Source of the DNA: an uncultured Chryseobacterium sp.
GTDB taxonomy: Bacteria > Bacteroidota > Bacteroidia > Flavobacteriales > Weeksellaceae
DNA length: 64,000 nucleotides
Assembly: GCA_913776245.1 (NCBI GenBank)
Contig: CAJYLO010000002.1
Coordinates: 1-64,000 of the forward strand
Direction of reading: 5' to 3'
The position numbers and the translations under genes were made by a program. The first letter of the stretch is position 1; each line of letters starts with the position of its first letter. This document shows positions 19,458-29,387 of this stretch, one piece after another. The notes under the pieces were generated by a model, which did no database searches, was not told the DNA's origin, and saw only the letters and a program-made list of their open reading frames with translations.

Positions 19458-20141
19458 ATGGTCGATTTCAAACAAATTTTATTAGGCTCTGAAGAATGGA
19501 GTTTCCTCCTGGAAACATTTCTCCGAACGGGAATAATGTTTTTTGTCATTATTTTCGGATTGAGACTCCTTGGAAAACGCGGCGTCAAGCAATTATCTGT
19601 TTTTGAGCTTGTTGTCATTATCGGCTTAGGATCTGCTGCGGGCGATCCGATGTTTTACAAGGATGTTGGAATTATGCCTGCAATTGTAGTCTTTACAATG
19701 ATCATCAGCCTTTATTCTATCATAACTTACTTCATTGGAAAAAGCAAAAATTTCGAAAAGCTGGTAGAAGGAAAACCAATTTGCCTGATTAAAAACGGCA
19801 TTTTTTGTATTGATGATTTCAAAAAAGAGGCGCTTGGCGAAGACGAATTTTTTGCAGAGCTCAGACTAAAAGGAGTTTCTCAGCTTGGGCAGGTAGAGAG
19901 TGCAATTGAAGAAATTTCCGGCGAGATCAGTGTTTTCTACTTCGATGATAACAATACGAAGTTTGGATTGCCAATAATGCCGGACTCTCTGGACCAAGCC
20001 ATAAAAACCATCCTTAGCCATTCGTATTACTCGTGTACATTTTGTGGTTATACGGAAGAATTAGAACAAGGAAAACACCTCTGCAAGATCTGCGGAAAAG
20101 ATGAATGGGTAAAGTCATCCAGCAAAAAAAGAATTTCTTAA
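19458..20141 (+). CDS. DUF421/YetF-like membrane protein
   Basis: FGLRLLGKRGVKQLSVFELVVIIGLGSAAGDP. Confidence 0.85.
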   Translation: MVDFKQILLGSEEWSFLLETFLRTGIMFFVIIFGLRLLGKRGVKQLSVFELVVIIGLGSAAGDPMFYKDVGIMPAIVVFTMIISLYSIITYFIGKSKNFEKLVEGKPICLIKNGIFCIDDFKKEALGEDEFFAELRLKGVSQLGQVESAIEEISGEISVFYFDDNNTKFGLPIMPDSLDQAIKTILSHSYYSCTFCGYTEELEQGKHLCKICGKDEWVKSSSKKRIS

Positions 20142-20797
20142 ATCATTTCTAACTCTTCAATTTTAAGCTCATCAAAATGATGAATCACCAGGTCTGCATT
20201 GTCATAATTCTGGTTTTTGCTATTCTGACTTTTATAGCCGATACAGAAAATTCCCGCAGCGTTTGCAGCCTGGATTCCGTTTGTGCTGTCTTCAATCACT
20301 ATACAATTTGATCTTCTGTTTCCTGAAAGTCTTTGTGCTTCAATAAAAATAGCGGGATTAGGTTTGGATTCCGGGAAGTCTTCACCACTGACCAAATGAG
20401 AAAAAAAAGGAAACAAATTGAAACGTTTGAAAACTCTGTCAATGGTAGATTTTGCGGCAGACGATGCCAATATTAACTGAAAGCCTGATGAATAGAGATT
20501 TGTAATCAAATTTTCAACACCATCTAATAATTTAAGAGCAGGATCTTTATCAAACAAACTGTAAAATAGGGTTCTTTTTCTTGCGATTAAATCTTCTACA
20601 TTAGAATCAATTCCGAAAATATCTTTAATCATTTGGTAAACATTTCGGGTCGATTTGCCGGTAAATCTTGAGAATAATCCTGCGTCTACCTCGATGTTCA
20701 ATTCTTTAAAATGCTGATAATAAGCCTTTTTATGAAGCGGTTCCGTATCTACAATCACGCCGTCCATATCAAAAATAACCGTATTTTTCATTCGCAA
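20138..20797 (-). CDS. HAD family hydrolase (beta-phosphoglucomutase-like)
   Basis: VIFDMDGVIVDTEPLHKKAY, LASSAAKSTIDRV, IVIEDSTNGIQAANAAG. Confidence 0.92.
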   Translation of the reverse strand: MRMKNTVIFDMDGVIVDTEPLHKKAYYQHFKELNIEVDAGLFSRFTGKSTRNVYQMIKDIFGIDSNVEDLIARKRTLFYSLFDKDPALKLLDGVENLITNLYSSGFQLILASSAAKSTIDRVFKRFNLFPFFSHLVSGEDFPESKPNPAIFIEAQRLSGNRRSNCIVIEDSTNGIQAANAAGIFCIGYKSQNSKNQNYDNADLVIHHFDELKIEELEMI

Positions 20798-20845
20798 ATT
20801 TTGCCTAGTTCATTAATTCGGTGCAAAAGTAGGGATTATGATTTT

Positions 20846-20916
20846 AACGCAAAGGCCGCAAAGATTTTTATAATTATTGATAATATTTATGATTCGTAAA
20901 GGTGCTTCGCTCATCA
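20846..20916. repeat. dispersed repeat family B (aacgcaaagnncgcaaag), copy 1
   Basis: aacgcaaaggccgcaaagatttttataattattgataatatt..attcgtaaaggtgcttcgctcatc; related to 45240 and 47349. Confidence 0.6.
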
Positions 20917-20946
20917 AAGAAATAAAAAATTATTTGTCCAGAAATA

Positions 20947-21966
20947 TTACTTAAAATTCAATTTGATAATTCTGTTTTTTCCAGCTAATATTAAAGTATC
21001 GTGATTCAGCCATTCGCAGGCATAAAGATTTTTTTCGTCAGAGATTTTTGTCCAGGTTTTTCCGTAATCTGATGAGAAACTGATGTGCTGATCTCCAACA
21101 GCAACGATCTCCCTACCTTTCGTTTTTGGCCGGAATTTCACGCAAGTCATATAACCTGCATTTTGCCCGCTGGCCTGGATTTGCCAGGTTTGTCCGCCAT
21201 CATTTGTTGTTGCAATATTGTTGATGTTATCAGCTTGTTTGGTGTAATCTCCGCCGACTGCTATTCCAAAATTTTTATCATAAAAGTCAATGGAATAAAT
21301 CCCTTCTGAAGGTGTGCCCTGAACAAATGGCGTTTCGAAAACCTGCCAGTTATATGGATTTTTCCAGTTGAATTTAAAAATTCTTGCTTTTGTTCCTCCG
21401 GTTGCAATCCATACATTCTTTCTATACATAGCAATGTTAGAATTACTTGCCGCAAAATGTGCTTCACCTTTAAAATATGTTGGCAGATTACTTTGTTTTT
21501 CTGCAAAATTTTTCTTTTTTGATGTTATTACTACTAAGGGTTTACCATTTGGGAAAGGGTCACTAATAGCAATTCCATCATTGTTATTTAAAACTTTAAA
21601 TGAATCAAAAAAAACAGTAGAATCGGTATATTTTGCAAGTTGAGAAATTTTTAAATTTTCTGCGGATATTACATAAAATTGAGCTGGTGAACCTACATTT
21701 GCGGTTTCAAAAAAGTTTTCTTTGAATTTTGCAATCACACGAAATTCTTGGTTTTTATCGTTTAGGATAACTTGATTTCCGACTTTTGGTTCGTTTATTT
21801 TTACATACCCAAACTTGGACATTGATCCGGCATACCAGACTTTTCCATCCCAGAGTTGAATAGCTCGAATGCTGATTTTATCAGTCAATAACGTATCAAT
21901 TGTGAATTTCTGAGATAATAGAAATGATGATAGGATTAATAGTGAAAATAGTATCAGTTTTTTCAT
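20947..21966 (-). CDS. secreted YCF48/BNR-like beta-propeller protein
   Basis: Signal peptide; IATTNDGGQTWQIQASG and FSSDYGKTWTKISDE. Confidence 0.75.
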   Translation of the reverse strand: MKKLILFSLLILSSFLLSQKFTIDTLLTDKISIRAIQLWDGKVWYAGSMSKFGYVKINEPKVGNQVILNDKNQEFRVIAKFKENFFETANVGSPAQFYVISAENLKISQLAKYTDSTVFFDSFKVLNNNDGIAISDPFPNGKPLVVITSKKKNFAEKQSNLPTYFKGEAHFAASNSNIAMYRKNVWIATGGTKARIFKFNWKNPYNWQVFETPFVQGTPSEGIYSIDFYDKNFGIAVGGDYTKQADNINNIATTNDGGQTWQIQASGQNAGYMTCVKFRPKTKGREIVAVGDQHISFSSDYGKTWTKISDEKNLYACEWLNHDTLILAGKNRIIKLNFK

Positions 21967-22040
21967 TTTATAAAAATAATGAAAGTTAGGTAATGTTGAT
22001 TATTATTGGGAAATTTTCCTTTTAGAAACAAAAACCAATA

Positions 22041-22122
22041 GCCCCGATTGCAATGGAAATCCTTTTTTGCGAGAGGCTATGCCGAGCAAAAAAGATTGTA
22101 ATGGAAAGCGGGATTAAGCTCC
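22041..22122 (-). repeat. dispersed hairpin repeat family A, copy 2 (divergent)
   Basis: gccccgattgcaatggaaatccttttttgc...gcaaaaaagattgtaatggaaagcgggattaagctcc. Confidence 0.65.
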
Positions 22123-22154
22123 AAAAAAAAATTCCGCAAAAGTATGCGGAATTT
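22123..22154 (-). terminator. intrinsic terminator after the APC permease gene
   Basis: Minus strand AAATTCCGCA-TACTTT-TGCGGAATTT followed by a T tract. Confidence 0.8.
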
Positions 22155-22159
22155 ATATT

Positions 22160-23701
22160 TTAATGTTTGTTGTCGATATCGATATCAACATCTTCCAAAG
22201 GTTCCTGTTCTGCCTTAAACGTTTCTCCAAATCCTCCGTTCTGAAGTTTTGAATTTCTTTTGCTATATAAGAAGTAAATAAAGAAACCTATCACAAGCCA
22301 TCCCAAAGAGTACATTTGTGCTTCTTTGCTCAGGTTGATGATCAAATAGATGTTAATCGCAATTCCTAAAACGGCAATGACCGGCAATGCAGGAACTTTG
22401 AAATTCCTTTGAAGATTCGGTTCTTTAACTCGAAGAACCCAAACCGCCACACAAACCATTGTGAAAGCGAACAATGTCCCGAAGCTGGTCATATGCGCCA
22501 AATCATTGATTGGTGTAAATGAAGCAATGACCGAAATCACACCTCCTAAAATAATCAGGTTTTTGGAAGGAACACTTGTAACCGGATTTACTTTTGAGAA
22601 GGTTTTCGGAATCAACCCGTCTTTTGACATTCCCAGGAAAATTCTGGATTGTCCCATAATCATTACCATAAGTACGGAAATCAAACCAACTGTTGCAGCA
22701 ATCGTAATGATATAACCAGCCCAAGCCTGCCCGGCAATATCGAAGGCGTAAGCCACTGGCGCTTTAATTGCATCCGGATATTTTCCTAGTGGATTGAAGT
22801 CTGTATAATGCATCATTCCTGTCAGAACCAATGACACCAAAATGTATAATAATGTACAGATTACCAAAGATGCAATGATTGCAAACGGTACATCTTTTTT
22901 AGGGTCAATCGCTTCCCCCGCCTGTGTGGAAACGGCATCAAATCCTACATAGGCAAAGAAAATCGCAGATGCTCCGGCAACAACGCCCGCATATCCATAA
23001 GCGGAATGGGAAACACCGTTTTCTGTAATGGTAGTTGCCGCAGGAATAAATGGTGACCAGTTTTCCGGATTGATGAAGAATACACCCGCAATAATAACGA
23101 AAATGATAGCAGAAACTTTCAGCATTACAATGAGGTTATTGGCTTTTGCAGCGCCTTTCGTTCCTCTCAGCAGAATCCCGATTACCACCCATACAATTAA
23201 AAATGCAGGTAGGTTCATGGAAAATCCGGAATTACCTGCAGCAAGATATGTTTGTGGGTCTGTTGTAAGCCAAGCCGGCATATGCAGCCCGAACATCTTC
23301 AGTAATTTTCCGAAATACCCGGACCAGGAAACTGCAACCGTCATAGAACCCATTGCGTATTCCAGAATCAATCCCCAGCCTATAATCCAAGCAAAGATCT
23401 CTCCTACTGTTCCGTAAGCGTATGCATAGGCCGAACCTTCAACCGGAAGAATCGATGCAAATTCCGCATAACACAATGCTGCAAAAACACAGGCAATCCC
23501 TGCAATCACGAAGGAAAGTGCCAGAGCCGGGCCTGCATTATAATATGCACCTGTCCCTGTTAAAACAAAAATACCACCTCCAATGATGGCACCAATCCCG
23601 ATAGCTGTTAAACTCCATTTTCCCAATACACGCTTAAGCTGACTTTTTTTGATGTCCGCTTCGTAAGCTTCCATTGGCTTTTTAATCCAGATATTTGACA
23701 T
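22160..23701 (-). CDS. APC-family amino acid permease (cationic amino acid transporter-like)
   Basis: LTAIGIGAIIGGGIFVLTGTGA; FAYVGFDAVSTQAGEAIDPKKDVP. Confidence 0.92.
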   Translation of the reverse strand: MSNIWIKKPMEAYEADIKKSQLKRVLGKWSLTAIGIGAIIGGGIFVLTGTGAYYNAGPALALSFVIAGIACVFAALCYAEFASILPVEGSAYAYAYGTVGEIFAWIIGWGLILEYAMGSMTVAVSWSGYFGKLLKMFGLHMPAWLTTDPQTYLAAGNSGFSMNLPAFLIVWVVIGILLRGTKGAAKANNLIVMLKVSAIIFVIIAGVFFINPENWSPFIPAATTITENGVSHSAYGYAGVVAGASAIFFAYVGFDAVSTQAGEAIDPKKDVPFAIIASLVICTLLYILVSLVLTGMMHYTDFNPLGKYPDAIKAPVAYAFDIAGQAWAGYIITIAATVGLISVLMVMIMGQSRIFLGMSKDGLIPKTFSKVNPVTSVPSKNLIILGGVISVIASFTPINDLAHMTSFGTLFAFTMVCVAVWVLRVKEPNLQRNFKVPALPVIAVLGIAINIYLIINLSKEAQMYSLGWLVIGFFIYFLYSKRNSKLQNGGFGETFKAEQEPLEDVDIDIDNKH

Positions 23702-23867
23702 AGTTTGTAATTTTTTACCCGACAGAACCGAGTGACTTTTCTATTATTTATATATTTTGAATTACGAAAATATTAAAAAATTGCTTTCATTAACTTTTTT
23801 TAACTATTTAATTTCACTTTTCGATAATAATTCCTAATAACAGAACTAATTTTCAACGTTTAAAGAT

Positions 23868-23875
23868 TATCTTTG
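23868..23875 (+). promoter_or_regulatory. -7 element TATCTTTG upstream of pnuC
   Basis: TAnnTTTG five bases before the ATG. Confidence 0.5.
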
Positions 23876-23880
23876 ATGAT

Positions 23881-24543
23881 ATGAACTTCTTCGAATCACT
23901 TACGGCGCAGTACAGCTCCTATGAAATCTATCTTATTGTATTAGAATCCGTTGCTGTCATCTTCGGGTTGTTAAGTGTTTACTTTTCTATCAAAAAAAAT
24001 ATCTGGGTCTATCCCACCGGCATAGTTTCCACAGTCTTATTTATCTATATAATGCTGGTTTTTGGATTACTGGGTGATATGCTCATCAATGTCTATTATA
24101 CGGTGATGAGCATTTATGGCTGGATTCTTTGGTCCAGGCATTCTGAAGATCACATTCATGTAGAGGTAAAAAAAGCAAGTGTAAAGGATTGGAAAGTTGG
24201 AGGAATGCTGTTTTTCGCCAGTTTGATTTTTGTCGGATTGGTTTATTATTACAAGCCTTTTATTGACAATCATTTCTCTATGAATGGCGTCAGGCTGGGC
24301 CTTTATCATCTGGATTGGGCAAATTACACAGACATCATTACCACTTCTATGTTTCTGGTCGGGATGTATTTTATGGCAAAACGTAATATCGAAAACTGGT
24401 TGTTCTGGATTGCCGCAGACCTGGTCTGCGTTCCGATGATGCAATACAAAGGTCTTTCTCTGACTGCTTTGCAATACCTGGTTTTTACCGTTATGGCAGT
24501 TATCGGCTACTTTGAGTGGAAGAAAAACTTAGTTAAGTCCTGA
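23881..24543 (+). CDS. pnuC: nicotinamide riboside transporter PnuC
   Basis: IWVYPTGIVSTVLFIYIM, YGWILWSRH, NWLFWIAADLVCVPMMQYKGL. Confidence 0.9.
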   Translation: MNFFESLTAQYSSYEIYLIVLESVAVIFGLLSVYFSIKKNIWVYPTGIVSTVLFIYIMLVFGLLGDMLINVYYTVMSIYGWILWSRHSEDHIHVEVKKASVKDWKVGGMLFFASLIFVGLVYYYKPFIDNHFSMNGVRLGLYHLDWANYTDIITTSMFLVGMYFMAKRNIENWLFWIAADLVCVPMMQYKGLSLTALQYLVFTVMAVIGYFEWKKNLVKS

Positions 24544-24765
24544 CAACTTTTCAGCATATTCCTTGGCAAAAAGTGTTTTGTCTTCCTGGAGTTTTTCAAT
24601 AGTTGAAGGCAGGATGTAATGAAAAAGGTATTGGTTTTCATCATTCAGAAAAACGATTTCCTTTTCCTCGCCATCGATCATTGATGCAAAAACATCCCAC
24701 ATCGATTGGTCTTTCAGCTTCAGTAATTCAAAAAAATCGTTGGCTTTTATTGTAATATTTTTCAT
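24529..24765 (-). CDS. hypothetical protein
   Basis: Intact 78 aa ORF in a gene gap, minus strand. Confidence 0.5.
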   Translation of the reverse strand: MKNITIKANDFFELLKLKDQSMWDVFASMIDGEEKEIVFLNDENQYLFHYILPSTIEKLQEDKTLFAKEYAEKLSGLN

Positions 24766-24866
24766 TCTTTTAATGTTTTATTGAATGTTAAAAAGGATAA
24801 GTAAAATGTTTTTATGGCTGAAATTTGTTTTTATATTTACTTCTCACATCTTACTTCTCATTTCTG

Positions 24867-25295
24867 TCAGACATCTTTGATAAAATCTTCGTACTCGTAG
24901 TAAAATCTTTCGAACCCATCCATTTTGTCGACAAAAAACTCGAAAATATCCGGCCAGGTCTGCTTGTTGAAAACGCTGACTCCGGTTTTCTCTACCCAAA
25001 TCCTGCTGATGATTTTTCCATTGTCCAGAGCATAAAACTCATCTTTGGTAAAATCGCCTACAAAATCTTCCAGAATAGATTCCAGAGACCAGATCTTCTC
25101 GTAATAAGCATTTCGATACAGCTCATCTTTCATCTCAATATCCAGAGAAACCTCAGCTTTTTTGTTGTCTGCATAGAATTTGAATGAGAAATCTTTGATC
25201 TTGGTATCATACAGCAGCCATTTCCTCGGGAAAGCTTTTCCAAAAGCTGTCCAGAATTCTGTTTTCAATTGTTGAGCTTCCTGTTTAGAGAACAT
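24867..25295 (-). CDS. DUF4268-like protein
   Basis: FWTAFGKAFPRKWLLYDTKIKDFSFKFYADNKKAEVSLDIE. Confidence 0.7.
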   Translation of the reverse strand: MFSKQEAQQLKTEFWTAFGKAFPRKWLLYDTKIKDFSFKFYADNKKAEVSLDIEMKDELYRNAYYEKIWSLESILEDFVGDFTKDEFYALDNGKIISRIWVEKTGVSVFNKQTWPDIFEFFVDKMDGFERFYYEYEDFIKDV

Positions 25296-25385
25296 TTTGA
25301 GTTTGAGAGTTTGAGAGTTTTTTTTTTGATTTATGCTGATAATAAAATTATTTTAAACAGTTTTATGAGTTGTTATATTTTTTTT

Positions 25386-26369
25386 TTACAACATCAAATC
25401 AACTTTAGCTTCGTTGAATTCCCGGATTAAATTTTCAAAGACTTTTTCAACCGGCAGGATTTCATCGATTAAAGCAGAAACCTGTCCAATTTCCAATTCG
25501 CCTTCTTCCAAGTCACCTTCAAACATACCGCGTTTAGCACGTGCTCTGCCTAAAGTTTCCTTTAACACTTCGACATTTCTGCCAGATTCGTAAAGACTCT
25601 CCAGATCGTGGAAAAATTTATTCTTAACCAGACGAACAGGAGCCAATTCCTTTAAAGTCAGCTGTGTGTCACCTTCTTTCAGTTCAACAATCTTATTTTT
25701 GAAGTTATCGTGGGAACTCGCCTCAACTGTTGCAGCAAAACGTGAACCGATCTGAACACCGTCTGCACCCAATGTCATCACTGCTCTCATCTGGCTTCCC
25801 AAACCGATTCCACCTGCGGCTATCAAAGGAATGTCAATATGTTTTCTGACGCTTGGAATAAGGCAAAGTGTAGTGGTTTCATCTCTTCCGTTGTGTCCGC
25901 CTGCTTCAAAACCTTCTGCTACAACTGCATCAACGCCCGCTTCCTGACATTTTACCGCAAACTTCACGCTGGAAACCACGTGAGCGACTTTGATGCCTTC
26001 TTTTTTAAGCGTTTCTGTATAGGTTTTCGGATTGCCAGCTGATGTGAAAACGATTTTCACACCTTCTTCCAAAATAATATTGATAATTTCTTCAAGATTT
26101 GGATATAGCAAAGCGACATTGATACCGAAAGGTTTATCTGTCGCAGCTTTGCATTTTTGGATATTTTCTCTTAAAATATCCGGATACATACTGGCCGAAC
26201 CAATTAATCCCAATCCGCCATTATTAGAAACTGCGGAAGCCAATCGCCAACCGGAATGCCAGATCATCCCGCCTTGAATAATGGGATATTTTATATTGAA
26301 AAGCTGGGAGATTCTGTTCTTTCCCTGGTATTGCTTTTTGGCAATTCCGAAGTCTATAAAACCTGACAT
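25386..26369 (-). CDS. nitronate monooxygenase/2-nitropropane dioxygenase-like protein
   Basis: YPIIQGGMIWHSGWRLASAVSNNGGLGLIG, GFEAGGHNGRDETTT, AAGGIGLGSQMRAVMTLGADGVQIGSRF. Confidence 0.93.
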   Translation of the reverse strand: MSGFIDFGIAKKQYQGKNRISQLFNIKYPIIQGGMIWHSGWRLASAVSNNGGLGLIGSASMYPDILRENIQKCKAATDKPFGINVALLYPNLEEIINIILEEGVKIVFTSAGNPKTYTETLKKEGIKVAHVVSSVKFAVKCQEAGVDAVVAEGFEAGGHNGRDETTTLCLIPSVRKHIDIPLIAAGGIGLGSQMRAVMTLGADGVQIGSRFAATVEASSHDNFKNKIVELKEGDTQLTLKELAPVRLVKNKFFHDLESLYESGRNVEVLKETLGRARAKRGMFEGDLEEGELEIGQVSALIDEILPVEKVFENLIREFNEAKVDLML

Positions 26370-26409
26370 TTTTATAATTTTTTTCAAAAATAGCTATTCC
26401 GATTGGAAA

Positions 26410-26443
26410 TAAAAAAGCCGGAAGAAAATCTCCCGGCAAAAAT
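26410..26443 (-). terminator. intrinsic terminator after the T9SS-sorted protein gene
   Basis: Minus strand GCCGGGAGATTTTCTTCCGGC followed by T6. Confidence 0.7.
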
Positions 26444-26459
26444 TAAATTTTATTATCGA

Positions 26460-29114
26460 TTAATTTTTAATAAACTTAATTGTCTGTACACCATTATCTG
26501 TAAAGATCTTGATGAGATAAGCTCCTTGTATTAGAGTATGAACATTCAGTTTTCTTTCTCCATTCAAAGATTTTTCAAAAACTTTCTTACCATCAATTGA
26601 CATAATTATAACCCTACTTATTTTCACATCACCATTGAAGTGTAATGCTTCGTTAACCGGATTTGGATAAATTTGGATTTTGGCTTTGCCATTTACATTA
26701 CTAACATTCAAATCCTCATTCCAAGCCCTTACCGGCAATGATGCTTTCGACTCACAACCACCAATGGTTTGCGTAGCATAATAAGTGGTATCATTTACAA
26801 TTATTGTATTGATTGATAAACCATTGACATGATTAGTAGCATCAGTTGCTGTAGAATACCACTTAATATTTTGACCATTTACAACAAGAACACCTAAAGT
26901 ATCTCCAGCATTAAAGGTTTGTGTAGTAGCTCCTGTTGGTGCTGTTACTGCTTCCGCTTCCGTTATTGTAAATGACTGTGTTGTACTACAATTATTTGCA
27001 TCTTTAACAGTTACTACATAAGTTCCCGCAGCCAATCCTGTTGCTGTCATTCCTGTTTGTTCAGGAGTTGTATTCCAACTATATGTATAACTACCTGTTC
27101 CACCAGTAACATTAACTGTAGCTGAACCTGTCGCGCTACCATTACAAGCAACGTTGGTTTGTGCTCCAGCTGTGGCCACTAATGCGGCCGGCTGGGCTAT
27201 AGTCACAGAAGTAACACCAGTACAACCATTAACGTCTTTTATAGTCACTGTATAAGTTCCTGGGGCAAGACCTGTTCTATTTTGGGTATTCACACCGTCA
27301 TTCCACTCAAAAGTATATGGAAATACGCCTCCAGAAGGTGTAAGTGTTATTGTTCCATTAGAACTTCCATTACAAGTAATATCGGTTTTAGTTATTGAAC
27401 CACTTACCGATGATACGGTCAGAGCTACACTATTTGAAGTTGCAGCCGGTGTGCACAATCCTGTTACCACAACTCGGTACAAATAACCATTCATAGCGGC
27501 AGTTGCTCCTGTAATAGTTAAGGTTGATGTAGTTGCACCAGAATATGGTGCAGTGTTGCTGATATTCGTAAAGCCGGAACCAGAATCAACCTGCCATTGG
27601 TAACCGGTGGCATTACTTGCAGAAGCTGTAAACGTAGTGTTAGAACCTGCACAGATCGTACTTGCACTTGGTTGGGTCGTAATTGACGGAGCAGAATTAA
27701 CGGTCAAGGCTGCGCTGTTTGAAGTTTTTGGATCGCATCCTGTAGAGCCAGAAATTACTACACGATAAACATAACCGTTCATTGCGGCAGTTGCTCCTGT
27801 AATAGTCAGCGTAGCCGTCGTTGCACCGGAATATGGTGCAGTGTTGCTGATATTTGTAAAGCCTGAACCAGTATTAACCTGCCATTGATACCCTATAGCA
27901 TTGTTAGCTGCAGCACTAAATGTGGTATTAGCACCCGCACAAATTGTGCTGGCACTTGGTTGGGTTGTAATATTTTGTTCAGGATTAACTGTTATAGTCT
28001 TACTCATGGAATGCGCACAGCCATAAGGGTCTGTATAATCGTAAGTAATAGTTTGCGTACCCGCTGCTGGATCAAATTTACCTCCACTCACTCCCGTTCC
28101 ACTATATGTTCCCCCTGCGGGAGAAGCTTCTGTTAAAGTATATAAACCACTATTACTACAAAGTGTTGGAAAATTAGCTATAGTAATCGGGTTTGACGGA
28201 CATAGTACAGTAATAGAATAATTCTGAGAACCTGAGCATCCACTGGCATCAGTCACTGTCGCAGTAAAATTAAATGTCCCTGTAGCAGTCGGCGTTCCCG
28301 AAATAGTTCCTGAGGAAGATAAAGTTAATCCCGGAGGAAGTGTACCAGCTGTAATGGCAAAACTAGGAGTTCCTAAAGCCCCTGTCTGCGTAAGCGTTTT
28401 ACTGTAAGGGCTGCCCGCAGCACCAGCTGTTAAAGCTCCGCCAGGTGTCATAGTAAACGCCGGACAAACATAAGGCGTGTAAACCACATTATCTATTCCT
28501 ATATAATCTGAATTTGTTCCGGTTGGGCCTCCACTTGTTACAAAATACCTGAATGCTATACGTCCTGATGTAGGCGCAGGCAAACCGGAAATTGTAATAG
28601 TAAACTGCGTCCACACCTTCGGATAAACTCCTGTTGTCAAGTTTGGATTTACGCTTAACAGCAATATTGTAAAATCTCCAAGTCCGGTTGGACCTGTTCC
28701 AACATTTACACTGGCTCCATTTGTACTCATACGAACTTCAAGGCGATCAGGATATTCTGTCGGGGCTGGGGTTGGTATTCTGGTATAAAACGTAAAGACA
28801 TCTCCGTTCCGCAAAGTTCTGTTCGGTGCGACGAGCCAGTTACTGATCGTATTATTGCCTGTTGTTGAGTTATAATTTGCACAAATGTACGAGTTTGCTG
28901 CACCATTATAAGAATCAAAAGGACCTGTGGGAGTGGGTACACCTTGAATCCAATTAGGATTGTTTCCAATTGTAGAACTATTATTCTGCTGATACCAACC
29001 ACTCGCTGTGAGTGTGGCAACATTGTCAAAATTCTCTGTAAAGGCTTGAGCAAAACTTGATTTCGCCCAAAACATAATTAAGAGAATACAAAATTTTAGG
29101 TAAAAATTTCTCAT
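26460..29114 (-). CDS. secreted T9SS type A sorting-domain protein with Ig-like and SprB-type repeats
   Basis: Signal peptide; putative-Ig segment (GTLPPGLTLSSSGTISGTPTATGTF), two near-identical ~95 aa Ig-like repeats, NGCTGVTSVTIAQPAAL SprB-type units, C-terminal IYPNPVNEALHFNG...GAYLIKIFTDNGVQTIKFIKN. Confidence 0.88.
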   Translation of the reverse strand: MRNFYLKFCILLIMFWAKSSFAQAFTENFDNVATLTASGWYQQNNSSTIGNNPNWIQGVPTPTGPFDSYNGAANSYICANYNSTTGNNTISNWLVAPNRTLRNGDVFTFYTRIPTPAPTEYPDRLEVRMSTNGASVNVGTGPTGLGDFTILLLSVNPNLTTGVYPKVWTQFTITISGLPAPTSGRIAFRYFVTSGGPTGTNSDYIGIDNVVYTPYVCPAFTMTPGGALTAGAAGSPYSKTLTQTGALGTPSFAITAGTLPPGLTLSSSGTISGTPTATGTFNFTATVTDASGCSGSQNYSITVLCPSNPITIANFPTLCSNSGLYTLTEASPAGGTYSGTGVSGGKFDPAAGTQTITYDYTDPYGCAHSMSKTITVNPEQNITTQPSASTICAGANTTFSAAANNAIGYQWQVNTGSGFTNISNTAPYSGATTATLTITGATAAMNGYVYRVVISGSTGCDPKTSNSAALTVNSAPSITTQPSASTICAGSNTTFTASASNATGYQWQVDSGSGFTNISNTAPYSGATTSTLTITGATAAMNGYLYRVVVTGLCTPAATSNSVALTVSSVSGSITKTDITCNGSSNGTITLTPSGGVFPYTFEWNDGVNTQNRTGLAPGTYTVTIKDVNGCTGVTSVTIAQPAALVATAGAQTNVACNGSATGSATVNVTGGTGSYTYSWNTTPEQTGMTATGLAAGTYVVTVKDANNCSTTQSFTITEAEAVTAPTGATTQTFNAGDTLGVLVVNGQNIKWYSTATDATNHVNGLSINTIIVNDTTYYATQTIGGCESKASLPVRAWNEDLNVSNVNGKAKIQIYPNPVNEALHFNGDVKISRVIIMSIDGKKVFEKSLNGERKLNVHTLIQGAYLIKIFTDNGVQTIKFIKN

Positions 29115-29387
29115 ATATTTTATTTTTGAGGTTATTCATAGTATTTTTAAAATAAATTCAACAATAACAACATATACAATCATCCTATTCACAAATATAA
29201 CTTAATTTTTAAAATAAATAAACCAATATATAATTTTATTTAAAAAATCAATTATTCAAACTCCAACAAATCAATATGAAATGTGCATTAAAAAAGCATT
29301 TATAATCAGAATATAGAAATACCAACATTCAATAGATTATAATTCTTTTTTCTTTCAAAATATCTATTTTTACAAAAAATTTACAAG

